The notes beneath the pieces were generated by a model. The model did not search any database, was not told the DNA's origin, and worked only from the letters and a program-made list of their open reading frames with translations. The position numbers and the translations under genes are program-made. Positions 34,678 to 44,400 of a stretch of DNA of 64,000 nt are shown here, one piece after another. Within the stretch, counting starts at the first letter, position 1; each line of letters begins with the position of its first letter. This DNA is from Campylobacter volucris (lineage in GTDB: Bacteria; Campylobacterota; Campylobacteria; Campylobacterales; Campylobacteraceae): NCBI RefSeq assembly GCF_008245045.1, contig NZ_CP043428.1, forward strand, positions 310,001 through 374,000, in the 5' to 3' direction.

Positions 34678-37418
34678 AAGCAAATTTTGAACCTTTTTTG
34701 GCTTTAGAAGCTAGTGCAGGAAGTGGAAAAACTTTTGCTCTTAGTGTGCGTTTTGTAGCTTTAGTTTTAATGGGTGCAAAGATTAATGAAATTTTAGCTC
34801 TTACTTTTACCAATAAAGCTACAAGTGAAATGAAAGAAAGGGTTTTTAAAACCTTTTTAAAATTTGATCTTTTAGAAAATAATCAAAACAAAGCCGAATG
34901 CAATGAGCTTATGAAAATGTTAGGTAAAAGCAAGGAAGAATTGGTATTTTTAAGAGATAAATACAAAGATGAATTTTTACGATCTAAGCTTAATATTTAC
35001 ACTTTTGATAGCTTTTTTTCTCAAATCATTAGAGCTTTTGCTTTAAATTTAGGCTTTATGAGTGATTTTAAAATCATACAAACACAAGATAGTTATGGCA
35101 ATTTTATTAGTAAATTAAATGATGAAGAATTAAAAGCTTTAGCCTATTATATGATACAAACTAAGAGTAAAAATGATTTTTTTACAAACCTTACAAAGCT
35201 ATATGAAAGATCTTGCGAGATTGATTTTAGTCAAGATGTGCATTTTCCAAGTAAGGTTTTAGTAGAAAAAAGTCTTGAAAAATTTGTATCTTATGCCAAG
35301 CCTTTAAGCACAAATAGACATTATCTTTCTAATTTTACTTTTGAAGATATAGAAGATTTTTTATCTAAGCCTATTATTAGCGATTTGGGTAAAAAATATT
35401 TTGAAAAAATCATTGATAGTGAATTTTTACAAAAAAGATCAGAATTTTTACAAAGTGCTAAAGAGTATTTTATTCAAGTAGAAAATTATCGTATTAATAT
35501 GCTTGCAAGACTTTTAAAGCATTTTAAACAAGCAAGAAATGAAGAAAATATCAAGCAAAATGCTTTGACTTTTTCAGATATAGCTTTAAAATGCTATGAG
35601 TTAATTAGTGATAAATCTTATAAGGATTTGATTTATTTTAGGCTTGATGGGTATATATCGCATTTATTAATTGATGAATTTCAAGATACCAATGTCTTAC
35701 AATATCAAATTCTAAAGCCTATTATAGCTGAATTAGTTTCTGGAGAAGGTGTTAAAAAAAATAGAAGTTTTTTTTATGTGGGTGATAAAAAACAAAGTAT
35801 ATATGGTTTTAGAGGTGGTAAAAAAGAGTTGTTTGATCAGCTTTTAAAAGATTTTCCACAGATTAAATTACAGCATTTGGATACAAATTATCGTAGTAGA
35901 AAAGTTATAGTAGATTATGTCAATGAAGTTTTTAAAGATAAATTCCAAGATGCTAATTTAAATTCTAGTTTTACTTTACAAAAAAGCATTAAAGAAGGTG
36001 GATATGTAAAAATTTTACAAAATCAAATTCCACCAAAAGAGAGTCTTAGTGAAGCTAGTGGAAAAGAAGTTTTAAAAATCATTAATGAGCTTTTAGAAAA
36101 AGGCACTCAAATCAATGAAATTTGTATTTTAGTATGGATAAACAATGATGCTACTTTAATGAAAGATTTCCTTGAAAAACACGACATTAAAGCTTATACT
36201 CAAAGTAATGTTGCTTTGATTGATTGTATTAGTGTGAGAGTGTTGTTTGAGTATGCTAAGGCGTGTGTTTTTAAAGATGAGTTTTGTTTGTATTTTGTAA
36301 AGAGTATTTTAGAAAAAGAAATAGCTTATTTAGAGCTTGATTTAAATCGCAGCGTGGTTGATATTTTAAAATATTTAGCTAATGCTTTAGGGCTTGATTT
36401 GAGTGATTTAAATTTAATTGCTTATTTAGAATATGCAAGTGCTTTTGATAATTTTATAGAGTTTTTATTTACTCCTTGTGAGCTGCAATCTTTACAAGAA
36501 CAAAACGATGGTGTAAATATCATGACCGTGCATAAATCCAAAGGGCTTGAATTTGAAAATTTAATAGTGCTTGATAGACTTAGTAAAGGAAGTAGTGATA
36601 ACGATACTTTAATGTTTGAGTATGATTTAGAGCAAAGTTGGCAAGTAAAATATAGACATAGTGCTAGAAAATTTTTAGAAGATGAAATTTATGATGCTTT
36701 TTTAGCTAAAAGAAAAAAACTCATGGAAGAAGATAGGATTAATTGTTTATATGTAGCTTTTACTAGGGCTAAAAATTCTCTTTTTATTATCAAAAATGAT
36801 GAAAGCTTTACAACATTGCAAAGTTATTTTAAAGACTATGAAGAAAAGCAAATAGGCTTTTTAGAAAGTAAAACCATCAAAGATGAAAAAAATGTTAAAG
36901 ATATAGAGCAAATCGAAGAATTTGAAGAATTTCAAAAAGTAAATTTACAAGAAATTAAAACAAAAAATAATTTTTCAAGCAAAGAAATCCATTTTGGTTT
37001 GGCTTTGCATGAATTTTTGCAGTATTTTGATTTTGTTACAAAAGATAATTTTGAATTTTGCAAACAAATGATATACAAAAAATATCGTTTTTACTTAAAT
37101 GATGAAGATTTTACAGATCTTTTTGCAAGACTTACCATGCTTTTAAATAATGAAAATTTTAATACACTTTTGGCTAATAAAAAGCTACTAAAAGAGCAAA
37201 TCATTGCTTATAATGGTGAGCAAAAACAGCTTGATATGCTTGCACTTGGTGATGATGAAGCTATTGTAATAGACTATAAAACAGGCTTAAATTTAAATGA
37301 GCACAAAAGTCAAATTTTACTTTATAAAGAAGCTATAGAAAAAATCTTAGCTAAATCTTCTACCAAAGCTTTTTTAGTGTATATTTTCAAAAATAAAATA
37401 GAAATTATAAAAATATAA
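34674..37418 (+). CDS. addA: AddA/RecB-like helicase-nuclease
   Basis: The 914-residue UvrD-family motor subunit has Walker A ASAGSGKT at residues 13-20 and TFTNKATSEMKERV. Helicase motif II is LLIDEFQDTNVLQYQ, with VGDKKQSIYGFRGG, DTNYRSRKVIVDYV, NIMTVHKSKGLEF and RINCLYVAFTRAKNSL. A C-terminal PD-(D/E)XK nuclease has GLALHEFLQYF and EAIVIDYKTGL. It is thus a full AddA with both activities. The start is TTG 34674, whose TTGA overlaps the addB stop, and AAGGAG lies about 8 bases upstream. This enzyme is needed for recombination and colonisation in relatives. Confidence 0.93.
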   Translation: MKANFEPFLALEASAGSGKTFALSVRFVALVLMGAKINEILALTFTNKATSEMKERVFKTFLKFDLLENNQNKAECNELMKMLGKSKEELVFLRDKYKDEFLRSKLNIYTFDSFFSQIIRAFALNLGFMSDFKIIQTQDSYGNFISKLNDEELKALAYYMIQTKSKNDFFTNLTKLYERSCEIDFSQDVHFPSKVLVEKSLEKFVSYAKPLSTNRHYLSNFTFEDIEDFLSKPIISDLGKKYFEKIIDSEFLQKRSEFLQSAKEYFIQVENYRINMLARLLKHFKQARNEENIKQNALTFSDIALKCYELISDKSYKDLIYFRLDGYISHLLIDEFQDTNVLQYQILKPIIAELVSGEGVKKNRSFFYVGDKKQSIYGFRGGKKELFDQLLKDFPQIKLQHLDTNYRSRKVIVDYVNEVFKDKFQDANLNSSFTLQKSIKEGGYVKILQNQIPPKESLSEASGKEVLKIINELLEKGTQINEICILVWINNDATLMKDFLEKHDIKAYTQSNVALIDCISVRVLFEYAKACVFKDEFCLYFVKSILEKEIAYLELDLNRSVVDILKYLANALGLDLSDLNLIAYLEYASAFDNFIEFLFTPCELQSLQEQNDGVNIMTVHKSKGLEFENLIVLDRLSKGSSDNDTLMFEYDLEQSWQVKYRHSARKFLEDEIYDAFLAKRKKLMEEDRINCLYVAFTRAKNSLFIIKNDESFTTLQSYFKDYEEKQIGFLESKTIKDEKNVKDIEQIEEFEEFQKVNLQEIKTKNNFSSKEIHFGLALHEFLQYFDFVTKDNFEFCKQMIYKKYRFYLNDEDFTDLFARLTMLLNNENFNTLLANKKLLKEQIIAYNGEQKQLDMLALGDDEAIVIDYKTGLNLNEHKSQILLYKEAIEKILAKSSTKAFLVYIFKNKIEIIKI

Positions 37419-37484
37419 AATAAATATTTAATAATTTATATGATAAACTACATAAATTTCTAAAATTAAAGATTAGGAGAAAAT

Positions 37485-38528
37485 ATGGATTTTGAAAGTC
37501 AAATTAATAATATAGTGGAAACTATTGCAGAGAAAAAGAATTTGGTAAATACTGAAGAAGCTACAAAAATGACTTTTATTATGCCATTTTTAAAAGCTTT
37601 GGGATATGATGTGTTTAATCCAAGTGTAGTTGTTCCAGAATATATTGCAGATATAGGAACCAAAAAAGGAGAAAAAGTTGATTATGCTATTTTTAAAGAT
37701 GGAAAACCTTTTATATTGATAGAAGCAAAGTCTCATACTGAAAATTTAAATAATCACAATAATCAATTACTTAGGTATTTTAATACAGCTCCAAGTATAA
37801 AATTTGCAATTTTAACAAATGGTGTGGAATATAGATTTTTTACAGATTTAGAGCAAGCAAATTTGATGGATAAAAGCCCTTTTTTGGTTATTAATTTGGA
37901 AAAGTTAAAACCTAGAGATATTAAAGATTTAAAGAATTTTATATTCCATGATTTAAATGTAGAAGGTATTTTAGATGTTGCTATAACTAAAAAATATTAT
38001 AGAGGAATCCAAGAAATATTCAAAAATGAAATAGAAAATCCAAGCGATGATTTTGTATCTTTTTTTGCAAAGCAATTAACAGATAAAAGGATGACAAGTG
38101 CTGTTATAGATGAATTTAGAGAACACATTAAAAAATCTTTCAAAGAGCTTATTAATGATATAGCTTATGAAAAAATTACTAGTATTAAAAATAATTTACA
38201 AAGTTTAAATGACGATGAAGAAAATGACGAAGAAAATTCAGATAAAGAGATTATAACTACAGAAGAGGAATTGCAAGGTTTTTATATTGTAAAGTCTATT
38301 TTAGCTAGTGAAAATATAAATTTAAATGATATAACATATAAAGATACATTAAGTTATTTTGGAATTTTGTATCAAAATAAAGTTACTAAATGGATATGTA
38401 GATTATATTTTAATAGTTCTAAAAAGAGCATAAGTTTTCCAAGTGGAGAATATTTTAATATAGATAAATTAGAAGATTTGTATAATTATAAAGAACATAT
38501 TATTAATTCTTATAACTCTAGGCTTTAG
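37485..38528 (+). CDS. Orphan HsdR-N-terminal-like PD-(D/E)XK nuclease
   Basis: A 347-residue single gene. The N-terminal half is the restriction-enzyme R-subunit N domain: EEATKMTFIMPFLKALGYDVFNPS, then VDYAIFKDGKPFILIEAKSH, with catalytic D and E-x-K residues, and FAILTNGVEYRFFTDL. There is no helicase domain. After an acidic linker (about residues 240-262, rich in D, E and N) is a C-terminal domain (LQGFYIVKSILASENINLNDI...SISFPSGEYFNI) seen in stand-alone members of this family (COG4748-like). It lies between addA and rplM, which are adjacent in C. jejuni as I recall, and ends at a strong hairpin, so it looks like an inserted defence-type gene. Its target is unknown. Ribosome site TTAGGAG precedes ATG 37485. 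Confidence 0.8.
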   Translation: MDFESQINNIVETIAEKKNLVNTEEATKMTFIMPFLKALGYDVFNPSVVVPEYIADIGTKKGEKVDYAIFKDGKPFILIEAKSHTENLNNHNNQLLRYFNTAPSIKFAILTNGVEYRFFTDLEQANLMDKSPFLVINLEKLKPRDIKDLKNFIFHDLNVEGILDVAITKKYYRGIQEIFKNEIENPSDDFVSFFAKQLTDKRMTSAVIDEFREHIKKSFKELINDIAYEKITSIKNNLQSLNDDEENDEENSDKEIITTEEELQGFYIVKSILASENINLNDITYKDTLSYFGILYQNKVTKWICRLYFNSSKKSISFPSGEYFNIDKLEDLYNYKEHIINSYNSRL

Positions 38529-38568
38529 TATTTTATCAATGTTATAAAATATTGTTTTATATTTTTAT

Positions 38569-38602
38569 AGCATATTTAAAGCCTAAAAACTTTAAATATG
38601 CT
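38569..38602 (+). terminator. 13-bp hairpin after the orphan nuclease
   Basis: Arms 38569-38581 (AGCATATTTAAAG) and 38590-38602 are perfect inverted copies with an 8-base loop, 40 bases after the nuclease stop. No strong T run follows on the plus strand, so it may be a factor-assisted terminator or an insertion boundary. It isolates the nuclease gene from the ribosomal operon. Confidence 0.6.
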
Positions 38603-38632
38603 TAAATTAAGTAATAATTAAGATAAAATAAT

Positions 38633-38638
38633 TATAAT
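38633..38638 (+). promoter_or_regulatory. -10 box of the rplM-rpsI operon
   Basis: A perfect TATAAT 35 bases before the rplM start. The sequence upstream is AT-rich with periodic T/A runs, as is usual for Campylobacter sigma-70 promoters. Confidence 0.7.
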
Positions 38639-38672
38639 CACATTTTAAAAATTTTTTGGCAAAGGTAAGATG

Positions 38673-39098
38673 ATGACAAAGATAACAAAGCCAAACGAAG
38701 TAAAACGCGAATGGATCGTTTTAGACGCTGAAGGAAAGCGTTTTGGTCGTCTTTTGACAGAAGTAGCGACTATTTTAAGAGGTAAAAATAAACCTTGTTA
38801 TACTCCAAATGTTGATTGTGGAGATTATGTAATTATCATTAATGCTTCTAAAGCAGTTTTTACAGGTGCAAATAAAGCAGAAGATAAACTATATCATAGA
38901 CATTCAGGATATTTTGGAAGTGTTAAAAGTGAGAAATTTGGTGATTTATTAGAAAAAAATCCAGTTAAATTATATAAATTAGCAGTTCGTGGTATGCTAC
39001 CTAAAACAAATTTGGGTAGAGCTATGCTTAAAAAATTAAAAATTTATGCAGGTAGTGAACACCCTCATACTGCTCAAATTGCTAATAAAGGAAAATAA
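38673..39098 (+). CDS. rplM: 50S ribosomal protein L13
   Basis: The 141-residue product starts [38 protein letters not shown]. It contains the L13 signature ([29 protein letters not shown]). Two ATGs lie in tandem (38670 and 38673); I choose the second by family length and the AAGGTAAG ribosome site, though either gives a near-identical protein. rpsI follows after 2 bases, the universal L13-S9 pair. Confidence 0.97.
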   Translation: MTKITKPNEVKREWIVLDAEGKRFGRLLTEVATILRGKNKPCYTPNVDCGDYVIIINASKAVFTGANKAEDKLYHRHSGYFGSVKSEKFGDLLEKNPVKLYKLAVRGMLPKTNLGRAMLKKLKIYAGSEHPHTAQIANKGK

Positions 39099-39100
39099 TC

Positions 39101-39490
39101 ATGGCAACAACATACGCAACAGGTAAAAGAAAAACAGCTATTGCTAAGGTTTGGGTAAAACCTGGTAGTGGTAAAATTATCGTTAATGATATGGATTTAA
39201 ATACTTGGCTTGGTGGGCATGAAGCTATAAAATTAAAAGTAGTTCAACCTTTATTAGTAACTAAGCAAGAAACTTCTATGGATATTAAAGCTACTACTTT
39301 AGGTGGTGGATATAGTGCTCAAGCTGAAGCATTAAGACATGGGATTTCAAGAGCTTTAGCTGCTATGGATGCAGATTTTAGAGCATTGTTAAAACCAAAA
39401 GGACTTCTTACTAGAGATAGTAGAACTGTTGAGCGTAAAAAATACGGTCGTAGAAAAGCAAGAAGAAGCCCACAATTTTCTAAGCGTTAA
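39101..39490 (+). CDS. rpsI: 30S ribosomal protein S9
   Basis: The 129-residue product begins [26 protein letters not shown] and ends [22 protein letters not shown]. The basic tail ending in KR reaches the ribosomal P site and is diagnostic of S9. [19 protein letters not shown] is the central signature. It is co-transcribed with rplM, and a hairpin follows within 8 bases. Confidence 0.98.
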   Translation: MATTYATGKRKTAIAKVWVKPGSGKIIVNDMDLNTWLGGHEAIKLKVVQPLLVTKQETSMDIKATTLGGGYSAQAEALRHGISRALAAMDADFRALLKPKGLLTRDSRTVERKKYGRRKARRSPQFSKR

Positions 39491-39497
39491 TCATTAT

Positions 39498-39517
39498 TGG
39501 ATCCTTTTTTGGATCCA
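39498..39517 (+). terminator. Hairpin after rpsI
   Basis: TGGATCC (39498-39504) pairs with GGATCCA (39511-39517) around a T6 loop, 7 bases after the rpsI stop. It is a plausible transcript end for the ribosomal operon, although the following sequence is only moderately T-rich. Confidence 0.6.
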
Positions 39518-39590
39518 TATTTCTACATATATTTTATAAATATTTTTATTTCATTTAATAAAACAAGATTTTTTATTTATAAAAAACATT

Positions 39591-39670
39591 TACAATTTCG
39601 TTTGTCCGATCAGGGAAACCTCCTTTTTGTAGTAAATTAAGCCTCTACTAAAGAGGCTTATCTTTCTTTA
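39591..39670 (+). ncRNA. Candidate small RNA between rpsI and cadF
   Basis: A -10 like TACAAT lies at 39591-39596. About 7 bases later begins a stretch that is GC-richer than its surroundings (GTCCGATCAGGGAAACCTCC). It ends in a terminator-type hairpin with arms AAGCCTCT (39639-39646) and AGAGGCTT (39652-39659), followed by TATCTTTCTTT. The unit would give an RNA of about 65 bases without an open reading frame. A separate -10 (TATAAT, 39684-39689) serves cadF, so this is not simply the cadF leader. Promoter, body and terminator are seen; transcription is inferred. Confidence 0.5.
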
Positions 39671-39683
39671 ATCTTCTTTTTAA

Positions 39684-39689
39684 TATAAT
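39684..39689 (+). promoter_or_regulatory. -10 box of cadF
   Basis: A perfect TATAAT 33 bases before the cadF start, downstream of the terminator-like hairpin at 39639-39659. T-rich tracts lie upstream. A transcription start near 39697 would give a leader of about 25 bases with AAGGA as ribosome site. Confidence 0.65.
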
Positions 39690-39721
39690 ATCTGACAATT
39701 TACTTCATTTAAGGAAAAACT

Positions 39722-40696
39722 ATGAAAAAAATTATAAGTTTGTTGAGCTTAACTAGTGTTTTATTTGCTTTTGATACGAGTAAAATAGAAATTACTCCAA
39801 CCTTTAACTATACAGTTCCAGAGGGAAATTTAGATCTTAAAAATTACGGCGGAGCTGGTATTAGATTTGGTTATCATCATGACACTTTCTGGATAGATCA
39901 AGCTGAATTAGGTATGGAATATACTAATAAAGCAAAATATAATAATCCATCTAATACTCATACAGATACTAATGTGGCAAGATTTTACACAAATGCTATT
40001 AAAGGAATGGATATAACAGACAATGTTTATTTATATGGTTTGTTAGGTCTTGGCTATGAATATTTAAGTAATGGTGCGTATGAAAATAAAAGTGGTATGT
40101 TTGCCCAATATGGTGCGGGGATGAAATTTGCACTCAGTGATAGTTTAGCTTTAAGACTTGAAGCAAGAGATCAAATTAAATTTAACAACGGTGATCATAA
40201 TTTAATTTCTAGTGTAGGTTTGAGCTTTTATTTTGGGAAAGATACACCAAAAGCACCACAAACTACAAATACGACAGTGCAAGCTAAAGAGCAAGTTAGC
40301 AGAAGTTGTCCAGAACCAAGAAAAGGTGCCTTGCTTGATCATATAGGTTGTGAAAAAACCATTGCTTTAGAGGGGCATTTTGGATTTAATCAAACTACTA
40401 TTAATCCTGAATTTGAGCAAAAAATTCAAGAAGTTGGAAAAGTTTTAGAGGAAAATCCACAATATTATACAATCTTAGAAGGACATACTGATAGTACAGG
40501 GCCAAAAGCATATAATCAAAAATTATCTTTAGATCGTGCTAATGCAGTAGCAAAAGAACTTGAAAAAGCAGGTGTTTCTAAAGATAAAATCACAACAAAA
40601 GGTTATGGTTATGACAAACCAATAGCTAGTAATGATACAAAAGAAGGTCGTGCGCAAAATAGAAGAGTGGAAGCTAAATTTTTTATAAAAGAATAA
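39722..40696 (+). CDS. cadF: Outer membrane fibronectin-binding protein CadF
   Basis: The 324-residue OmpA-type adhesin has a signal peptide ([17 protein letters not shown]) and an eight-strand beta barrel to about residue 195. The C-terminal OmpA peptidoglycan-binding domain contains [29 protein letters not shown] and [14 protein letters not shown]. In C. jejuni the fibronectin-binding tetrapeptide is FRLS; the aligned residues here are FALS (136-139). The barrel also differs from C. jejuni in loop length and sequence. It is transcribed from its own promoter. The start follows AAGGA by 7 bases. Confidence 0.93.
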   Translation: MKKIISLLSLTSVLFAFDTSKIEITPTFNYTVPEGNLDLKNYGGAGIRFGYHHDTFWIDQAELGMEYTNKAKYNNPSNTHTDTNVARFYTNAIKGMDITDNVYLYGLLGLGYEYLSNGAYENKSGMFAQYGAGMKFALSDSLALRLEARDQIKFNNGDHNLISSVGLSFYFGKDTPKAPQTTNTTVQAKEQVSRSCPEPRKGALLDHIGCEKTIALEGHFGFNQTTINPEFEQKIQEVGKVLEENPQYYTILEGHTDSTGPKAYNQKLSLDRANAVAKELEKAGVSKDKITTKGYGYDKPIASNDTKEGRAQNRRVEAKFFIKE

Positions 40697-40699
40697 TCA

Positions 40700-41344
40700 T
40701 TGTATAAAAAAACTATTTTATTTGATTTAGATGGCACTTTGATTGATTCAACAAGTGCCATTTTAAAAGGGTTTGACGATGCTTTTAAAGCTTTTGGGCA
40801 AACCCCAAAAGATCATGAGTGGGTTAAATCTTTGATAGGTTTTCCGCTTGATATTGCTTTTGAAAAATTAGGTATCCCAAAAGAAAAAACTCAAGATTAT
40901 ATAACTGCTTATAGAAATACTTATAAAGATATTTATATTGATCAAACATATTTATTGCCTTTAGCAAAAGAAAGTGTAGAAGAAGCAAGTTTATTTGCTA
41001 ATTTAGCGGTAGTAACTACCAAAAGTTCTAAATTTTCAAAGCCGTTATTGGATCATTTGGGTATTGGAAAATATTTTCAAGTTATCATAGGAAGAGATGA
41101 TGTGATTTATCCAAAACCAAATGCAGAGCCTATATTTTTAGCTTTAGATAGATTAGAAAAAGATACCAAAGATGCTTTTATGATAGGCGATACTCATCTT
41201 GATATCTTAGCGGCAAAAAATGCTAATATCATTCCTATAGCAGTTACAAGTGGATATGAATCAAAAGAAAGTTTGCAAGAATTTAATGTTTTGATGTTTG
41301 AAAATACTTATCAGGCTGTGCAATATTTAAAAAATATCCAATAA
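40700..41344 (+). CDS. HAD-family phosphatase (phosphoglycolate phosphatase-like)
   Basis: The 214-residue protein has motif I FDLDGTLIDST at residues 7-17. Motif II is probably VVTTKSS, and motif III/IV is KPNAEPIFLAL...DAFMIGDTHLDILAAKNAN. This is the Gph/PGP-like HAD superfamily; the exact substrate cannot be told. It starts with TTG 40700, 3 bases after the cadF stop and without a strong ribosome site, so it may depend on cadF translation. The same neighbour order (cadF, HAD, pyruvate oxidoreductase) occurs in C. jejuni. Confidence 0.88.
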   Translation: MYKKTILFDLDGTLIDSTSAILKGFDDAFKAFGQTPKDHEWVKSLIGFPLDIAFEKLGIPKEKTQDYITAYRNTYKDIYIDQTYLLPLAKESVEEASLFANLAVVTTKSSKFSKPLLDHLGIGKYFQVIIGRDDVIYPKPNAEPIFLALDRLEKDTKDAFMIGDTHLDILAAKNANIIPIAVTSGYESKESLQEFNVLMFENTYQAVQYLKNIQ

Positions 41345-41463
41345 ATTCACACTCTAAGTATATGCTAGATTTATGTAGAAGATTTTTTATTATTGTTTAA
41401 GAGAATAAAAGATAAAGTAGCTATTGATTTTAAAGTAAATAATTGAATTAAGGATAGATTACA

Positions 41464-44400
41464 ATGAGTAAAGTAATGAAAACAATGGATGGAAATGAAG
41501 CAGCTGCTTATGCTGCATATGCATTCACAGAGGTTGCAGGAATTTATCCTATCACTCCAAGCTCTCCTATGGCAGATTATACAGATATTTGGGCATCTCA
41601 AGGTAAGAAAAATTTATTTGGAGTGCCTGTTAAGGTAGTAGAGATGCAAAGTGAAGCAGGAGCTGCTGGAACGGTTCATGGATCTTTGCAAGCAGGCTCT
41701 CTTACTACTACTTATACAGCTTCTCAAGGGCTTTTATTAAAAATACCAAATATGTATAAAATAGCAGGTCAATTGTTACCAGGTGTTATACATGTAGCAG
41801 CAAGAGCTTTAGCCTCTCAAGCGCTTTCTATTTTTGGAGATCATCAAGATATTTATGCGGCTAGACAAACAGGGTTTGCAATGCTTTGCTCGCATTCTGT
41901 GCAAGAATGTATGGACTTAGCTGGTGTTGCACATTTAGCAGCGATTAAAGGAAGAGTGCCTTTTATGCATTTTTTTGATGGTTTTAGAACTTCACATGAA
42001 ATTCAAAAAATTGAAGTAATGGATTATGCACATTTTGATCGTTTGTTAGATCGTAAGGCTTTAAATGAATTTAGAGACACCTGTCTTAATCCAGAAAATC
42101 CTAAAACAAGAGGAACAGCGCAAAATGATGATATTTATTTTCAAACAAGAGAATTGGCAAATAGGTATTATGATGGTGTTGCTGATATTGTAAATGAATA
42201 TATGCAAGAAATTTCTAAGATTACAGGAAGAGAATACAAACCTTTTGTATATTATGGAGATCCACAAGCTACAAGTGTTGTGGTAGCTATGGGTTCTGTA
42301 ACTGAGGCTTTAAAAGAAGTAGTGGATTATTTAAATAATAAAGGTCATAAAGTAGGAGTTTTAAAAGTTCATTTATATAGACCTTTTAGCTTAAAATATC
42401 TTTTTGATGTAATGCCTCAAAGCGTTGAAAAAATTGCTGTTTTAGATAGGACAAAAGAACCAGGTAGTTTAGGCGAACCATTGTATTTAGATTTAAAAAG
42501 TGCATATTATGGTAAAGAAAAAGCACCTTTGATAGTAGGTGGTAGATATGGTTTATCATCAAAAGATGTTGATCCTGCACAACTTTTAGCTGTGTTTGAA
42601 AATTTAAATCAGCAAAATCCAAAAGATGGTTTTACTATCGGTATAATCGATGATGTTACTCATACTTCTTTAAGTGTTGGAGAAAAAATTTCACTTAGCG
42701 ATGATAGTACTATAGAATGTTTATTTTATGGACTTGGCGCAGATGGAACAGTAGGAGCAAATAAAAATTCTATTAAAATTATAGGTGATAAAACAGATTT
42801 TTATGCACAAGCTTATTTTGCATATGATTCTAAAAAATCAGGCGGTTATACAAGAAGTCATTTAAGATTTTCTAAAAAACCAATTACTTCTACTTATTTG
42901 GTTTCAACTCCTCATTTTATAGCATGTTCGGTGGCTGCATATTTAGAAATTTATGATGTTTTAGCAGGAATTAGAAAAGGTGGTACTTTTCTTTTAAATA
43001 GCATTTGGAGTGCGCAAGAAACTATTAAAAAAATTCCAAATTCAGTTAAAAGAATTTTAGCGCAAAAAGAAATTAATTTTTATATCATTAATGCTACAAA
43101 ACTTGCTAGAGAAATAGGGCTTGGAAGTAGAACAAATACTATCATGCAAGCTGCATTTTTTAAACTTGCCAATATTATTGATTTTGAAGATGCTAAAAAA
43201 TATATGAAAGAATTAGCATATAAATCATATAGTAAAAAAGGTGATGCTATAGTTGAGATGAATTATAAAGCTATTGATATGGGTGGAGATGGACTTGTAA
43301 AAGTTGATATTGATCCTTCTTGGGCAAATTTAGCTGATGAAATAAAAGAAGAAACTATAGCCTATAAAGGAACTGAGTTTGTAGAAAAAATTGCTAAACC
43401 TATGAATGCGGCAAAAGGTGATGATTTGCCAGTTTCTGCGTTTTTAGGATACGAAGATGGTAGTTTTGAGCACGGGACGACTGAATTTGAAAAAAGAGGT
43501 GTTGGGGTTATGGTGCCAAGATGGATAGAGGCTAATTGTATACAATGCAATCAATGCGCTTCTGTTTGCCCACATGCTGTTATTAGACCATTTTTAATTG
43601 ATGAAGAAGAATTAAACAATGCCCCAGTTGGCGTAAAAGAGCATAGTTTAAATGCAAAAGGCGTAAAAGAGCAAAAGCTTAATTTTAAAATTCAAGTATC
43701 TCCACTTGATTGTACAGGATGTGAACTTTGTGTGCATGAGTGTCCTACAAAAGAAAAATCTTTAGTTATGGTGCCACTGGGCGAAGAGCTTGAGCATGGA
43801 GAGCAAGAAAATGCTGATTATTTATTTAAAAAAGTTACCTATAAAGATAATGTTTTAAATAGAGAAAATACTAAAGGAATTCAATTTGCTCAACCTTTAT
43901 TTGAATTCCATGGTGCTTGTCCAGGATGTGGGGAAACTCCTTATATTACTTTACTTACAAGATTGTTTGGCGAGAGAATGATTGTTGCTAATGCAACAGG
44001 TTGTAGTTCTATTTATGGTGGATCAGCACCTTCTACGCCATATAGAAAAAGCAATAAAAATGGTCATGGACCAGCTTGGGGTAATTCTTTATTTGAAGAT
44101 AATGCTGAATTTGGTTTGGGTATGAAAATTGCGACTGAAACAACAAGACATAAAATAGAATATATTATGAATGAAAGTATGCAAGAAGTTCCAAATGCAC
44201 TTTCAGCTTTATATAAAGAATGGATTGTAAATAAAGAAGATGCTAAAGTGTCTTTAGAATTAAGAGATAAATTGGTGCCGCTTTTGGAAGAAAATAAATC
44301 AATTAAAGCTGTAAATGACATTTTAGAACTCAAAAGCTTCTTAAGTAAAAAATCTCATTGGATTTTTGGAGGAGATGGTTGGGCGTATGATATAGGCTAT

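Noticed and set aside
39498-39517. GGATCC repeat as a mobile-element or restriction-related signature
   Set aside because: Two self-complementary hexamers around a T run right after rpsI are best explained as a terminator hairpin.
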